Shown here one piece after another: positions 10,143 to 19,104 of a stretch of 64,000 bases of DNA. The DNA comes from Deltaproteobacteria bacterium. Its GTDB lineage: Bacteria > Myxococcota_A > Polyangia > Haliangiales > Haliangiaceae. Under the pieces are notes generated by a model. That model was given only the letters and a program-made list of their open reading frames with translations, did not search any database and was not told where the DNA came from. How positions within the stretch are numbered: the stretch's first letter is position 1; each line of letters begins with the position of its first letter. The stretch lies in contig JACCRC010000559.1 of NCBI GenBank assembly GCA_013813765.1, positions 31,324-95,323 of the forward strand. The letters run 5' to 3'. The position numbers and the translations under genes were made by a program.

Positions 10143-10849
10143 CGGGCCTTCGTCGTCAGATACGTCGGTGCCTCGGGCCCGGTGTGGAACAAGAGATCGA
10201 TGATCGACACGTATGGGTTGAACGAGCCGTGCAGCTGCGGATACGGCGCGAGCGCGTAGTCCATGTAGCTGACCTTCACGGATGCCGCCTCGAACCGATC
10301 GTGTGCGATGTAGCGCATCCCGCCCTTGCCGCTCACGTAGTCGGTCGCGCCGAAGCGCTGGCAGATCAGGATCAATCGCTCGGTCGGATCCTCGGTGGCG
10401 ATGTCAGTGAGCTGCGACGAGCGATGAAATTCACGATCGAGGCCGAGGTAGCGCGCGACCCGGCTCATCGACTCGATGCACAGCTCCGACAACAGATCCG
10501 TCTCGAGCTGGAGGATCGGATCGATCAACTCTGACCACACGCGCTCGAAGTGCGGTGCCTTGCGATACGATTGCTCGATCGCGCGCTGGTGCTTCTTGCG
10601 CCACGTCTGGTCGACGAACTTCGTCTGATCGATGCGTTGAAGGCGCGAGTCCTCTCGCTGCACCGGGATGGACAGCCACTGCCAGCCCTGCTCGGAGTCG
10701 TTCTTGATCTGCACGCGCGTGTTGAAGCCCTTGCCGCGCGGTAGCTGAACATCGTCGTAGTACACGAGGACATCGGCGAGCCGGATCTGCTCGTAGATCC
10801 CCGGCCACGGCAGGTACATCGGCTGCGTGATGACAACCGTGCGGCTCAC
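10103..10849 (-). CDS. WbqC family protein
   Basis: 248 residues from the GTG at 10849, which forms a GTGA overlap with the stop of the ABC ATPase gene. The longer frame upstream lies inside that gene. The N-terminus VVITQPMYLPWPGIYEQIRLADV with VYYDDVQL is the WbqC signature (Q-P-x-Y-P-W/P-G), found in O-antigen and glycan loci. The exact reaction is unsettled for this family; a transferase acting on amino sugars is one suggestion. It is the last gene of the 15-gene minus-strand run. Confidence 0.85.
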   Translation of the reverse strand: MSRTVVITQPMYLPWPGIYEQIRLADVLVYYDDVQLPRGKGFNTRVQIKNDSEQGWQWLSIPVQREDSRLQRIDQTKFVDQTWRKKHQRAIEQSYRKAPHFERVWSELIDPILQLETDLLSELCIESMSRVARYLGLDREFHRSSQLTDIATEDPTERLILICQRFGATDYVSGKGGMRYIAHDRFEAASVKVSYMDYALAPYPQLHGSFNPYVSIIDLLFHTGPEAPTYLTTKARYWRDWPELSSQK

Positions 10850-12114
10850 GCGGTGCCCTGGAGGGCCGACCACGTCGAGGGGACGAAGTAGGTTCCCCAC
10901 TCGCGGGTGAGCTGGAGGTCGACCTCGCGCTCTGCGGGAACCACGTCGAACGCCGCGCACATCCGCGGGAAGTCGACATCGCGCTTGCAGGCAGCGTCCG
11001 TGATCCACGGGCTGAGGAAGTAGTTCCCCGGATACAGCCCGAGGTTCTTCACCTCCAGCTCGAGCGTCACCGGCCCGAGGAGGCGGCCGAGCTTGAGACC
11101 TGCGTGAACCGAGCGGAGGTCGATGAGCGGCGTGCCCATCGAGTCGTGGATCAGTACGCCGAACACGGGATCGACGAGGGGCTCCTTGATCTCCGCGCGG
11201 ATCCGCATGCGCAGCGTGTCGCCCATCCTGATCGCGCTATCCTCGGGTTCGCCAGGCTGCAGCTCGAGCTCGAGGATGCGTCCCTCACCGCTGGTGATCC
11301 GATCCTGCCAGTCGTCGAGCGACACCTTGCGCGCGCGTACTGCCTCGCTGAGGTACTGCCCGATCGCTGCATCGGGGGCGCCGATCAACGCCACGCGCCC
11401 TTTGTCGAGCAGGCATACCCGCTGACATAGCTGTCGAATGCTCGCCATGTTGTGACTCACGAACAGCACGGTGCGGCCCTCGGCCTCTGCGAGTCCGCGC
11501 ATCTTGCCGAGGCACTTCTGCTGGAACGCCGAGTCGCCGACCGCGAGCACCTCGTCGACGATCATGATCTCCGGCTCGAGGTGTGCGGCCACGGAAAACG
11601 CGAGCCGCACGTACATGCCGCTCGAGTAGCGCTTCACCGGTGTGTCGAGAAACTTCTCGACCTCGGAGAACGCGACGATCGCGTCGAAGTTCTTCCGGAT
11701 CTCCACGCGCGTCATCCCGAGGATCCCGCCGTTGAGGTAAATATTCTCGCGACCGGTCAGCTCGGGATGAAACCCCGTGCCGACCTCCAGCAAGCTCGCG
11801 ACGCGGCCGCGCAGGTGGACCCTGCCTTCGGTCGGATCGGTGATCCGTCCCAGCACCTTGAGCAGCGTCGACTTCCCCGCGCCGTTGCGTCCGATGACAC
11901 CGATCACTTCGCCTCGCGCGACGTCGAACGTGACGTCGCGGAGTGCCCAGAACTCTTCGCGGCTCGCCTGCTTCGGCGCGGCCTCGCGGAACGGGCGCTT
12001 GACGACGCCGGCGAGCTCCTCGCTCAGCGTGCGTCGCTCGCTGCCGCGCGCCACCTTGTGGCGGATCGTGTAGCTCTTGCCGAGCTTCTCGATGCGGATC
12101 ATTGGTTCAGACAT
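10846..12114 (-). CDS. wzt: Polysaccharide ABC exporter ATP-binding protein (Wzt-like)
   Basis: 422 residues. The N-terminal nucleotide-binding domain has Walker A GRNGAGKST (75-83), a signature-like KRYSSGMYVRLAF, and Walker B EIMIVDEVLAVGD. The C-terminal 150 residues are predicted beta-rich and fit a Wzt carbohydrate-binding domain, which recognises a terminal modification on the finished chain. It lies 9 bp downstream of its permease gene, and the pair should export an undecaprenyl-linked glycan across the inner membrane. Confidence 0.92.
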   Translation of the reverse strand: MSEPMIRIEKLGKSYTIRHKVARGSERRTLSEELAGVVKRPFREAAPKQASREEFWALRDVTFDVARGEVIGVIGRNGAGKSTLLKVLGRITDPTEGRVHLRGRVASLLEVGTGFHPELTGRENIYLNGGILGMTRVEIRKNFDAIVAFSEVEKFLDTPVKRYSSGMYVRLAFSVAAHLEPEIMIVDEVLAVGDSAFQQKCLGKMRGLAEAEGRTVLFVSHNMASIRQLCQRVCLLDKGRVALIGAPDAAIGQYLSEAVRARKVSLDDWQDRITSGEGRILELELQPGEPEDSAIRMGDTLRMRIRAEIKEPLVDPVFGVLIHDSMGTPLIDLRSVHAGLKLGRLLGPVTLELEVKNLGLYPGNYFLSPWITDAACKRDVDFPRMCAAFDVVPAEREVDLQLTREWGTYFVPSTWSALQGTA

Positions 12115-12123
12115 CGCAGGGCT

Positions 12124-12957
12124 TTAGATGATGTCCGCGAACTTGTTCTCGGCGCGGCGGAAGTACCAGACGCCGAGCATCAGGGAGAGAACAGCGATGC
12201 CGGCCGCGGTCGCAATACCGAGCGTGTTGAGCTCCGAGTTGCCGCCGAGGATCGCCCAGCGGAAGCCATCGATCACGCCGACCATCGGATTCAGGCAGTA
12301 TGCGGCGAACGCAGTGTCACCGAGCCGCTCGCGCACGAGCGTGCTGCTGTAGCCAACCGGTGAGATGTAGAGCCCGAACTGCACGAGGAACGGGATCACG
12401 TAGCGGAAGTCGCGGTACTTGACGTTCAGCGCGGCGAAGAACAGTCCGAGCCCGGTCGCGACGAGCGCAGCCAGCATCGCGAACAGCGGCAGCGTGACGA
12501 TGCGCCAGTCCGGGAGGAACCGGAACCACACCATCATGCCGAGCAGGATGGTGAAGCCGATCAGCAGATCGACGAGGCTGGTCACCACGGACGCCGCTGG
12601 GATGATCATGCGCGGGAAGTAGACCTTGGAGATCAGCGCAGCGTTCGAGAGGAGGCTCATGCTCGCGGCGGACAGCGAGCCCGCGAAGAACTGCCAGGGC
12701 AGCATGCCCGCGATCACCATCAACGCGTAGGGCGCAGCGCCCTCGGACTCGAGCTTCGCGACGCGGCTGAACACGATCGTCATCACGATCATCGTGACCA
12801 GCGGCTGCAGCACCGCCCACGCGACGCCGACCACCGTCTGCCGGTAGCGCACCGAGACATCGCGCCAGGCGAGCGTGAAGAACAGCTCGCGATAGCGCCA
12901 CAGGTCGCGCCAGTAGCGGCGCGCGCGGGACCCGGGCTCGAGAATCAGCTCGTACAT
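12124..12957 (-). CDS. wzm: Polysaccharide ABC exporter permease (Wzm-like, ABC-2 family)
   Basis: 277 residues beginning MYELILEPG. The cytoplasmic N-terminal amphipathic part (YWRDLWRYRELFFTLAWRDVSVRYRQT) is characteristic of ABC-2 O-antigen or teichoic acid exporters. About six hydrophobic segments follow. The stop of the preceding aminotransferase gene is 5 bp away. Together with the ATP-binding protein it forms the export channel. Confidence 0.92.
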   Translation of the reverse strand: MYELILEPGSRARRYWRDLWRYRELFFTLAWRDVSVRYRQTVVGVAWAVLQPLVTMIVMTIVFSRVAKLESEGAAPYALMVIAGMLPWQFFAGSLSAASMSLLSNAALISKVYFPRMIIPAASVVTSLVDLLIGFTILLGMMVWFRFLPDWRIVTLPLFAMLAALVATGLGLFFAALNVKYRDFRYVIPFLVQFGLYISPVGYSSTLVRERLGDTAFAAYCLNPMVGVIDGFRWAILGGNSELNTLGIATAAGIAVLSLMLGVWYFRRAENKFADII

Positions 12958-12962
12958 AGCGA

Positions 12963-14069
12963 TTACCGACGAGCCTCCGCGCGAACGACATCGCACACAC
13001 GCTGCACGGTCGCTCGGTCGAGGTTGAGCGCGCTCGGCAAGTTGATGCCGAACGGCGCGAGCTCGTAGCTGACCGTGTTGCGCGTGCGCGCGACCGCTGC
13101 CTGTTCGGTGCCCTCGTACGCCGGGATCGAGCTCAGCGGATGGAAGAACGGTCGGCAATCGATGCCGTTCTGCGGGAGCAGCTCCATCCAGCGCTGTTTC
13201 GGCGTGCCCGGCGTGATCATCGAGACCATCCAGTAGGTGTTCTTCGTGCCCGGCGCCTCGCTGTTCATCACGAAGTCCGGAAGCTCCTCGCGGTACCAGG
13301 CGAAGATCTGACGCTTCTTGTCGACCAGCTCGTCGATCCGCTCGAGCTGCGCGAGGCCGAGCGCTGCCTGCATGCTGCTCATCTTGTACTTGAAGGCGAC
13401 CTCGCGATTGAAGAAGTAGCGGTCGCCGGGCGCGCGGCCGTGGTCCCGCAGGAACATCGCGCGCTCGTAGAGGTCGGTGCGATCCGTGACGAGCATGCCG
13501 CCTTCGCCGGTGGTCAGCGTCTTCGACCCGTGGAAGCTGAACACGCCGACATCGCCGAAGCTGCCCGAGCGCTCGCCCCCCTGCTCGGAGCCGTGCGCCT
13601 CGGCGGCGTCCTCGATCACCGCGATGCCGCGCGCCTTGGCCACCGCACGCAGTGCTGCCATGTCGGGCATGTTGCCGTAGAGATCGACGACGATCACCGC
13701 CTTCGTGCGCGGCGTGATCACCGCGTCGAGCGACGTGGCCGAGATGCACCACGTATCGCGATCGATGTCGGCGAACACCGGAATCGCGCCGACGTACTGG
13801 ATCGGCGCGGCGGTCGCGATCCAGGTGACATCGGGGACGATCACCTCGTCACCCGGGCCGATACCGAGCGCCGCGAGCGCGAGGTGGAGGCCCGAGGTGC
13901 ACGAGGGCAGGCTGATCGCGTGCTTCACGCCGGTGTAGTCGGCGAACGCGCGCTCGAACCGGTCGTGATAGAGGCTGTGGTTCCCGTACCAGGCGTTGGT
14001 CACGGCGTCGGTGACGTACGCGATCTCCTTCTCGGTGATCCACGGGCCTGAGATCGGGACCTGCGCCAT
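12963..14069 (-). CDS. DegT/DnrJ/EryC1/StrS family sugar aminotransferase
   Basis: 368 residues from ATG 14069. PLP-enzyme features are visible: the SLPSCTSGLHLALAALGIGPGDEVIVPDVTW cofactor-phosphate region, VIEDAAEAHG, and the internal-aldimine Lys in FHGSKTLTTGEGGM. Because this Lys is present it is an aminotransferase, not an RfbH-type dehydrase, which has His there. Next to RfbF/RfbG it could aminate a CDP-4-keto-6-deoxyhexose; that substrate is inferred. Confidence 0.88.
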   Translation of the reverse strand: MAQVPISGPWITEKEIAYVTDAVTNAWYGNHSLYHDRFERAFADYTGVKHAISLPSCTSGLHLALAALGIGPGDEVIVPDVTWIATAAPIQYVGAIPVFADIDRDTWCISATSLDAVITPRTKAVIVVDLYGNMPDMAALRAVAKARGIAVIEDAAEAHGSEQGGERSGSFGDVGVFSFHGSKTLTTGEGGMLVTDRTDLYERAMFLRDHGRAPGDRYFFNREVAFKYKMSSMQAALGLAQLERIDELVDKKRQIFAWYREELPDFVMNSEAPGTKNTYWMVSMITPGTPKQRWMELLPQNGIDCRPFFHPLSSIPAYEGTEQAAVARTRNTVSYELAPFGINLPSALNLDRATVQRVCDVVRAEARR

Positions 14070-14071
14070 GG

Positions 14072-14806
14072 TCAGTCCTTCACGCAGCGAAGGAAGCCGT
14101 CGGGCGCCACGGTGAGCTGCAGCTTGTCGGCGATCGAGGTATCGATTTCGAAGCGGTCGTTCGTCTTCATGAACGCCTGCACGGCGGTCCACGGGTTGTC
14201 GCCCTTGCCCCACGGGCGATCCTGGAAGAAGTCCTCCGGCATCTGCTCGATCGCCGTGTCGAACACGACAAGGTAGCTGCCGGCGGTGACCAGCGGGCTG
14301 TAGAGCCGGAGCTCCTCGAGCACGTGCGCGTGCGAGTGCATCGAGTCGAGGGACACGAGCACCCGCTTCCTGCCAGCGATCAGCTCCTTGACCTTGGCGA
14401 CGATCGCTTCGTCGATCGCCGAGCCCTCGACCATCCGCACGTAGCGCGACATCGGGTGTCCCTCGATCGCGCTGCGGTTGTGCGTGCGGATGTCGATGTC
14501 GACACCGACGACGATTCCACCGTTGTCGAGCAGGTGCAGCATTGACGCGTAGAAGATCAGCGAACCGCCGCGCGCGATGCCGGTCTCGACGATCGCGTCG
14601 GGCTTGATCTCCCAGATCAGCTCCTGCATCGCGATGATGTCCTGCGGCATCTGGATGATCGGTAGGCCCATCCAGCGGAAGTGATACGTGTACTGGTGGC
14701 GGGAGCTCTTCACCAGCCAGTCGATCGACGACGCGTGCAGGTCGCGGTCGCTACCCATCTTCGCGATCATCGTCTTGTTGACCGCGCGGAACTCGGCGTC
14801 ATCCAT
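14072..14806 (-). CDS. CmcI-like (cephalosporin hydroxylase/rhamnosyl O-methyltransferase family) protein
   Basis: 244 residues starting MDDAEFRAVNKTM. Family features are IQMPQDIIAMQELIWEIKPDAIVETGIARGGS, which contains the SAM motif, then VVGVDIDIRTHNRSAIEGHP and LVSLDSMHSHAHVLEELRLY. Despite the database name, members in glycan loci are generally taken to be sugar O-methyltransferases. It overlaps the epimerase gene by 8 bp and precedes the aminotransferase by 2 bp. Confidence 0.85.
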   Translation of the reverse strand: MDDAEFRAVNKTMIAKMGSDRDLHASSIDWLVKSSRHQYTYHFRWMGLPIIQMPQDIIAMQELIWEIKPDAIVETGIARGGSLIFYASMLHLLDNGGIVVGVDIDIRTHNRSAIEGHPMSRYVRMVEGSAIDEAIVAKVKELIAGRKRVLVSLDSMHSHAHVLEELRLYSPLVTAGSYLVVFDTAIEQMPEDFFQDRPWGKGDNPWTAVQAFMKTNDRFEIDTSIADKLQLTVAPDGFLRCVKD

Positions 14807-15341
14807 GGTGGCTCTCCGACAGCAGGGGATAGTTGGCGTCGCGTGCGCCGAGAACGCGCGGTTCTGCCGGCCACTCGATGCCGAGCGATGGATCGTTCCA
14901 GCGCAGGCCGCGCGCGGACTCGGCGTGGTACTCGGCAGACATCTGATAGAGGACGGTCGCACCGTCGGTGAGCGACAGGAACCCGTGCGCGAAGTCCGCG
15001 GGGATGTACAGCGCGGTCATCGCCTCCGCCGTCAGCGTGTGCGCGTACCACTGGCGGTACGTCGGCGAACCGGGGCGCAGATCGACGATCACGTCGTAGA
15101 CGGCTCCCGCCGAGCAGCGCACGAGCTTGGTCTCCTGGTGGGGAGCCGTCTGGTAGTGCATGCCGCGCAGCGTGTGCCGGCGCGGATTGACGGAGACGTT
15201 GCACTGCGCGACGTCGGCGACGAGACCGCGCTCGGTGAACTCGCGACGGCAGAACGTGCGCGCAAACATGCCGCGCTCGTCCTCGATCCTGTCGAGTTCG
15301 ATCACGAACGCACCGGCGAGCGTGGTCTCCGTGAGCTTCAC
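14799..15341 (-). CDS. RmlC-like NDP-4-keto-6-deoxyhexose epimerase
   Basis: 180 residues from the GTG at 15341, which overlaps the upstream stop as GTGA. Cupin-fold RmlC features are present: DERGMFARTF, the catalytic-His segment LRGMHYQ, and LYIPADFAHGFL followed by LYQMSAEYHAE with the conserved Tyr. Classical RmlC acts on dTDP sugars. Here, between CDP-hexose genes, a 3- or 5-epimerisation of a CDP-ketohexose is more likely. Confidence 0.88.
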   Translation of the reverse strand: MKLTETTLAGAFVIELDRIEDERGMFARTFCRREFTERGLVADVAQCNVSVNPRRHTLRGMHYQTAPHQETKLVRCSAGAVYDVIVDLRPGSPTYRQWYAHTLTAEAMTALYIPADFAHGFLSLTDGATVLYQMSAEYHAESARGLRWNDPSLGIEWPAEPRVLGARDANYPLLSESHHG

Positions 15342-16570
15342 GCGACGATCTCCGGAACGGGGATCGGGACGATGAACTTGCCGCCCCACTCCGAGATGCC
15401 GCGCATCTGCGCGATGATCTCGTCGCGGATGTTCCACGGCAGGATCAGCACGAAGTCCGGCTTGTCCTCGAGGATCTTCGCGGGCGCGTGGATCGGCAGG
15501 CGCGTCCCTGGCAGGAATCGCCCCTGCTTGTGCGGGCTCGAATCGACCGTGTAGTCGAGGAAGTCGCCGCGGATTCCACAGTAGTTGAGGAGCGTATTGC
15601 CCTTCGCCGGCGCGCCGTAGCCGACGATCCGCTTGCCCGCGCGCTTCAGCTCGACGAGGAGCGTCAGCAGCTTGCGCTTGGTCTCGACGACCTGCTCGCG
15701 GAACTTCGTGTAGGTGGCCAACGACCGCAGGCCGGCCGCCTCCTCGGCGGTGCGCAGCGCGGGGACGCGTGCCTCGACGGCATGCGTCCCCGTTGCCTTC
15801 AGTTGCGCGTAGATCCGCAGCGAGCCGCCGTGCGTGGGCAGCTCGTCGACGTCGAAGATCACGAGGCCGTGACGCTCGAACAGCGCCTCGACGGCGATCA
15901 GCGACAGGTACGAGAAGTGCTCGTGATAGATCGTGTCGAACTGGTTCGCCTCGAGCATGCGCACGAGGTGCGGGAACTCGAGGGTGGCAATGCCCGTCGG
16001 CTTCAGGACGCGCGCGATGCCGCCGACGAAGTCGTTGATGTTCGGGTTGTGCGCGAGCACGTTGTTGCCGGCGAGCAGATCGGCGAGCTGTCCACGCGCG
16101 CGCATCGCCTCGGCTTGCGCGACGCCGAAGAACACGATCTCGGTCGGTATCCCCTTCGCGATCGCAGCGTTCGCGACGCTCGCCGCCGGCTCGATTCCCA
16201 GCAGCGGAATGCCCTTGTCGCGGAAGTACTGGAGCAGGTAGCCGTCGTTGGACGCCACCTCGACGACGAACGACTCACGGTCGAGCCCGAACCGCGCGGT
16301 GACATTCTCGGTATACGTGCGACAGTGCGCGAGCCAGCTGGCCGAGAACGACGAGAAGTACGCGTAGTCCTCGCTGAAGATGTGATCGGCGCGCTGGAAT
16401 TCGTCGAGCTGGACGAGCCAGCACTGCTCGCACACGTGCAGGTCGAGTGGCCACGTCGGCTCCATCGCCGAGAGCTGCTCCGCGCGCAGATACGCGTTCG
16501 ACACCGGCGAGGCCCCGAGCGACAGGAACGGCGCACCGAGCGGCGCGGCACATGATCGACACTCGTTCAT
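15338..16570 (-). CDS. NDP-hexose C-methyltransferase family protein
   Basis: 410 residues with the three-part layout of TylC3-type sugar C-methyltransferases. The N-terminal zinc-binding domain has CRSCAAP and CEQCWLVQ. The central SAM domain has VVEVASNDGYLLQYF and YHEHFSYLS, containing the conserved Tyr-His-Glu-His. The C-terminal domain has KRIVGYGAPAKGNTLLNYCG. It probably installs a methyl branch on a keto-deoxyhexose. Its ATG overlaps the stop of rfbG by 4 bp. Confidence 0.88.
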   Translation of the reverse strand: MNECRSCAAPLGAPFLSLGASPVSNAYLRAEQLSAMEPTWPLDLHVCEQCWLVQLDEFQRADHIFSEDYAYFSSFSASWLAHCRTYTENVTARFGLDRESFVVEVASNDGYLLQYFRDKGIPLLGIEPAASVANAAIAKGIPTEIVFFGVAQAEAMRARGQLADLLAGNNVLAHNPNINDFVGGIARVLKPTGIATLEFPHLVRMLEANQFDTIYHEHFSYLSLIAVEALFERHGLVIFDVDELPTHGGSLRIYAQLKATGTHAVEARVPALRTAEEAAGLRSLATYTKFREQVVETKRKLLTLLVELKRAGKRIVGYGAPAKGNTLLNYCGIRGDFLDYTVDSSPHKQGRFLPGTRLPIHAPAKILEDKPDFVLILPWNIRDEIIAQMRGISEWGGKFIVPIPVPEIVA

Positions 16571-17631
16571 GGCAACTCGCGGAACGCGCTGATTTGCATC
16601 GCGCGGTGGGCGTAGATCGCCGCGGCGTCGTCGCGCTCGGCGCGATATCCCTGGACTGTCGCCGCGATCGCCTGCGCGAGCGAGAGCTTCGGCGACCACG
16701 CGAGCTGCTCGCGCGCCTTCGCGATGTCGAGGTGGAGGATGCGTGCTTCGGCGGGCGCCCCTGCATCCGCCTCGACGCGGTACGTGCCCGAACCCCAGGC
16801 TGCGATCATCTGCTCGACGAGCCCGCTGACCGGTACCACCTCCCCAGGCGCGGGGCCGAAGTTCCACGCCTCGGCATACCGATGGCCATCGGCGAGCAGC
16901 TTCGTGCCGAGCACGAGGTACCCGTTCAGCGCGTCCATCACGTGCTGCCATGGTCGGATCGCCGATGGATTGCGCACGACGATCGGCTCGAGTGACGCGA
17001 GCGCACGGATGCAGTCCGGCACGATCCGGTTCGCGGCCCAGTCGCCCCCACCGATCACGTTACCGGCGCGCGCCGTGGCAATCGCCGCGTCGCCTGGCTC
17101 GGTGAAGAACGAGCGCCGCATCGACGACGCTGCGATCTCTGCGGCGCCCTTCGACGCGCTGTACGGGTCGCGCCCTCCGAGCGGATCGGACTCGCGATAG
17201 CCGCGGTCCAGGCCCTGATTCTCGTAGCACTTGTCGCTCGTCACGACGACGACGGCACGGACCGACCGTGCGTAGCGCACGGCCTCCAGCAGATTGACCA
17301 CGCCCATCACGTTCGTCGCGAACGTGCCGCGCGGATCCTTGTACGAGTCGAGCACCAGTGCCTGCGCGGCGAGGTGAAAGACGATGTCGGGCTGGTGCTC
17401 GCCGAGCACCGTGGTGAGCGCGTCGTAGTCGCGGACGTCGCCGTCGACGTGCGTGATCGAGCGCGCGACCTCGCAGATCACGAAGTTGTCGCGCGGTCCC
17501 GCGGGCGGCAGCGCAAAACCGATGACCTTCGCGCCGAGCTCGGTCAGCCAGATCGCGAGCCACGATCCCTTGAACCCGGTATCGCCGGTGATCAGGACCG
17601 TCTTGCCGCGATAGGTGTCGCCGAGCTCCAT
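16567..17631 (-). CDS. rfbG: CDP-glucose 4,6-dehydratase
   Basis: 354 residues. Extended SDR features are the Rossmann loop LITGDTGFKGSWLAIWL (the GFKGSW form is distinctive of RfbG), HLAAQALV, the TSDKCYEN segment, and the catalytic YSASK. It converts CDP-glucose to CDP-4-keto-6-deoxyglucose. It lies directly after rfbF with 4 bp between them. Confidence 0.93.
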   Translation of the reverse strand: MELGDTYRGKTVLITGDTGFKGSWLAIWLTELGAKVIGFALPPAGPRDNFVICEVARSITHVDGDVRDYDALTTVLGEHQPDIVFHLAAQALVLDSYKDPRGTFATNVMGVVNLLEAVRYARSVRAVVVVTSDKCYENQGLDRGYRESDPLGGRDPYSASKGAAEIAASSMRRSFFTEPGDAAIATARAGNVIGGGDWAANRIVPDCIRALASLEPIVVRNPSAIRPWQHVMDALNGYLVLGTKLLADGHRYAEAWNFGPAPGEVVPVSGLVEQMIAAWGSGTYRVEADAGAPAEARILHLDIAKAREQLAWSPKLSLAQAIAATVQGYRAERDDAAAIYAHRAMQISAFRELP

Positions 17632-17635
17632 CGGA

Positions 17636-18412
17636 TCACCAGCGCTTCCAGAACGCGTGACCCTCGGTCCACAGGTTGTTGAGGTACGTGCGGTCGCGAT
17701 CGGTGTCCATGCACGCCCAGTTGTCGGTGTGCTTGAACACGCGAAGCTCACCCTTCTGCGCCAGGTCCTCGAGCGCGCCGACCTCGAGGTCGCAGCTGTC
17801 GTCGGTGGAGAGGTGCTCGAAGATCCCGCGGTTGAACACGAAGTAGCCACCGTTGACGAGGCTATTCGCGGCTCGTGGCTTCTCGCGAAAGCTGGTCACG
17901 GTCTCGCCGTCGATCCCGAGCTCGCCGAACCGCGACGTCGGGTTGATGCCCGTCACCGTGGCGAGCCGGCCGTGCTCCTCGTGAAACTTCGCGAGCTGCT
18001 GGAGATCGACGTTCGCGAGGCCATCGCCGTACGTGACCATGAACGTGTCGCCCTTCACGTGGCGCTGGACCTTCTTGAGCCGCGCACCCTTCAGCGCCTC
18101 GAGGCCGGTATCTGCGAGCGTGATGTTCCAGCCCGCCTCGTCATGCGAGTGATGGATCGTCCGCTGCTCCGGCTTGCCGAGCTGGAGCGTGATGTCGTTG
18201 TTCATCAGCTCGTAGTGCCAGAAGTACTCCTTGATCAGGTGCCCCATGTACCCGAGGCTGAGCACGAAGTCCGTGTGACCGAACGACGCGTAGTACTTCA
18301 TGATGTGCCAGAGGATCGGCCGTTCACCGATATGCACCATTGGCTTGGGACGGAACTGCGTCTCCTCGCGAAGCCGCGTTCCGAAACCGCCGCACAGGAT
18401 GACGACCTCCAT
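17636..18412 (-). CDS. rfbF: Glucose-1-phosphate cytidylyltransferase
   Basis: 258 residues, the usual family length. The nucleotidyltransferase signature LCGGFGTRLREETQFRPKPM is at residues 7-26, followed by GERPILWHIMKYYASFGHTDF and VTYGDGLANVD, the metal-binding Asp region. It makes CDP-glucose from CTP and glucose-1-phosphate, committing the pathway to CDP-6-deoxyhexoses. Confidence 0.95.
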   Translation of the reverse strand: MEVVILCGGFGTRLREETQFRPKPMVHIGERPILWHIMKYYASFGHTDFVLSLGYMGHLIKEYFWHYELMNNDITLQLGKPEQRTIHHSHDEAGWNITLADTGLEALKGARLKKVQRHVKGDTFMVTYGDGLANVDLQQLAKFHEEHGRLATVTGINPTSRFGELGIDGETVTSFREKPRAANSLVNGGYFVFNRGIFEHLSTDDSCDLEVGALEDLAQKGELRVFKHTDNWACMDTDRDRTYLNNLWTEGHAFWKRW

Positions 18413-18415
18413 CGA

Positions 18416-19072
18416 TCAGTCCTTGTACACGTACAGGGTGTAGTCGTAGTACTTGCCGCGCCCGTTTGCGAGGCTCGAGTACCCGTGGTCGATCCGGACG
18501 CGCGGCGAGAGCTCGCCGAGGCACCACGCGAGCCACTCGGTCGGGCTCGTGTAGTAGAGGTTCGCGACGGTGAAGTTCACGCGGTTCGACATGAGGTTCC
18601 ACGCGATCCCGTGGTTCGCGAGGTCGAACATCCTTCGCACGAGCTTCCGCGCGAACGCCTCCATGTCGATCGACGACGCGGCGAGCTTCTGGGTCAGCGT
18701 TCCATTGCAGACCACGAAGTCATAGCGCTGCGATGCGTCGAGCTCGAGCACGTCCCCGGCGATGAAGCGCGAGCTCGGGTGCCGCTCGCGGCCACTCGCG
18801 ACCATGCTCTCGACGATGTCGATGCCGGTGTAGTCGAGCTGGATGCCCTGCTCGGTCGCCCACGTCAGGAGGCCGCCATACCCGCATCCGACGTCGAGCA
18901 GCGTCGGCACGCGATCACCGTCGAGGAAGTCCTTGTCGAGCACCGCAAGCATCTTGCTGTAGCGGAACAGGAGCTCGCGCTCGTCCTTCCAGTCGACGCC
19001 GAGCGGCGTGGCACCATGCTCCTCGAATAGCTTCGAGTGGTGCTCCTTGAAGGCGGTGGTGATCTTGTCCAT
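18416..19072 (-). CDS. Class I SAM-dependent methyltransferase
   Basis: 218 residues. Motif I is LLDVGCGYGGLL, followed by LDYTGIDIVESMV and the post-motif VVCNGTLTQK. The C-terminal region resembles small-molecule methyltransferases. It lies between the WbpD-like acetyltransferase gene and rfbF in the operon, with 3 bp to rfbF. The substrate, perhaps a sugar or a chain terminator, is not evident. Confidence 0.8.
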   Translation of the reverse strand: MDKITTAFKEHHSKLFEEHGATPLGVDWKDERELLFRYSKMLAVLDKDFLDGDRVPTLLDVGCGYGGLLTWATEQGIQLDYTGIDIVESMVASGRERHPSSRFIAGDVLELDASQRYDFVVCNGTLTQKLAASSIDMEAFARKLVRRMFDLANHGIAWNLMSNRVNFTVANLYYTSPTEWLAWCLGELSPRVRIDHGYSSLANGRGKYYDYTLYVYKD

Positions 19073-19104
19073 GACGGTCGAGGTTCGTTAGTGGTACCGC
19101 AGGA

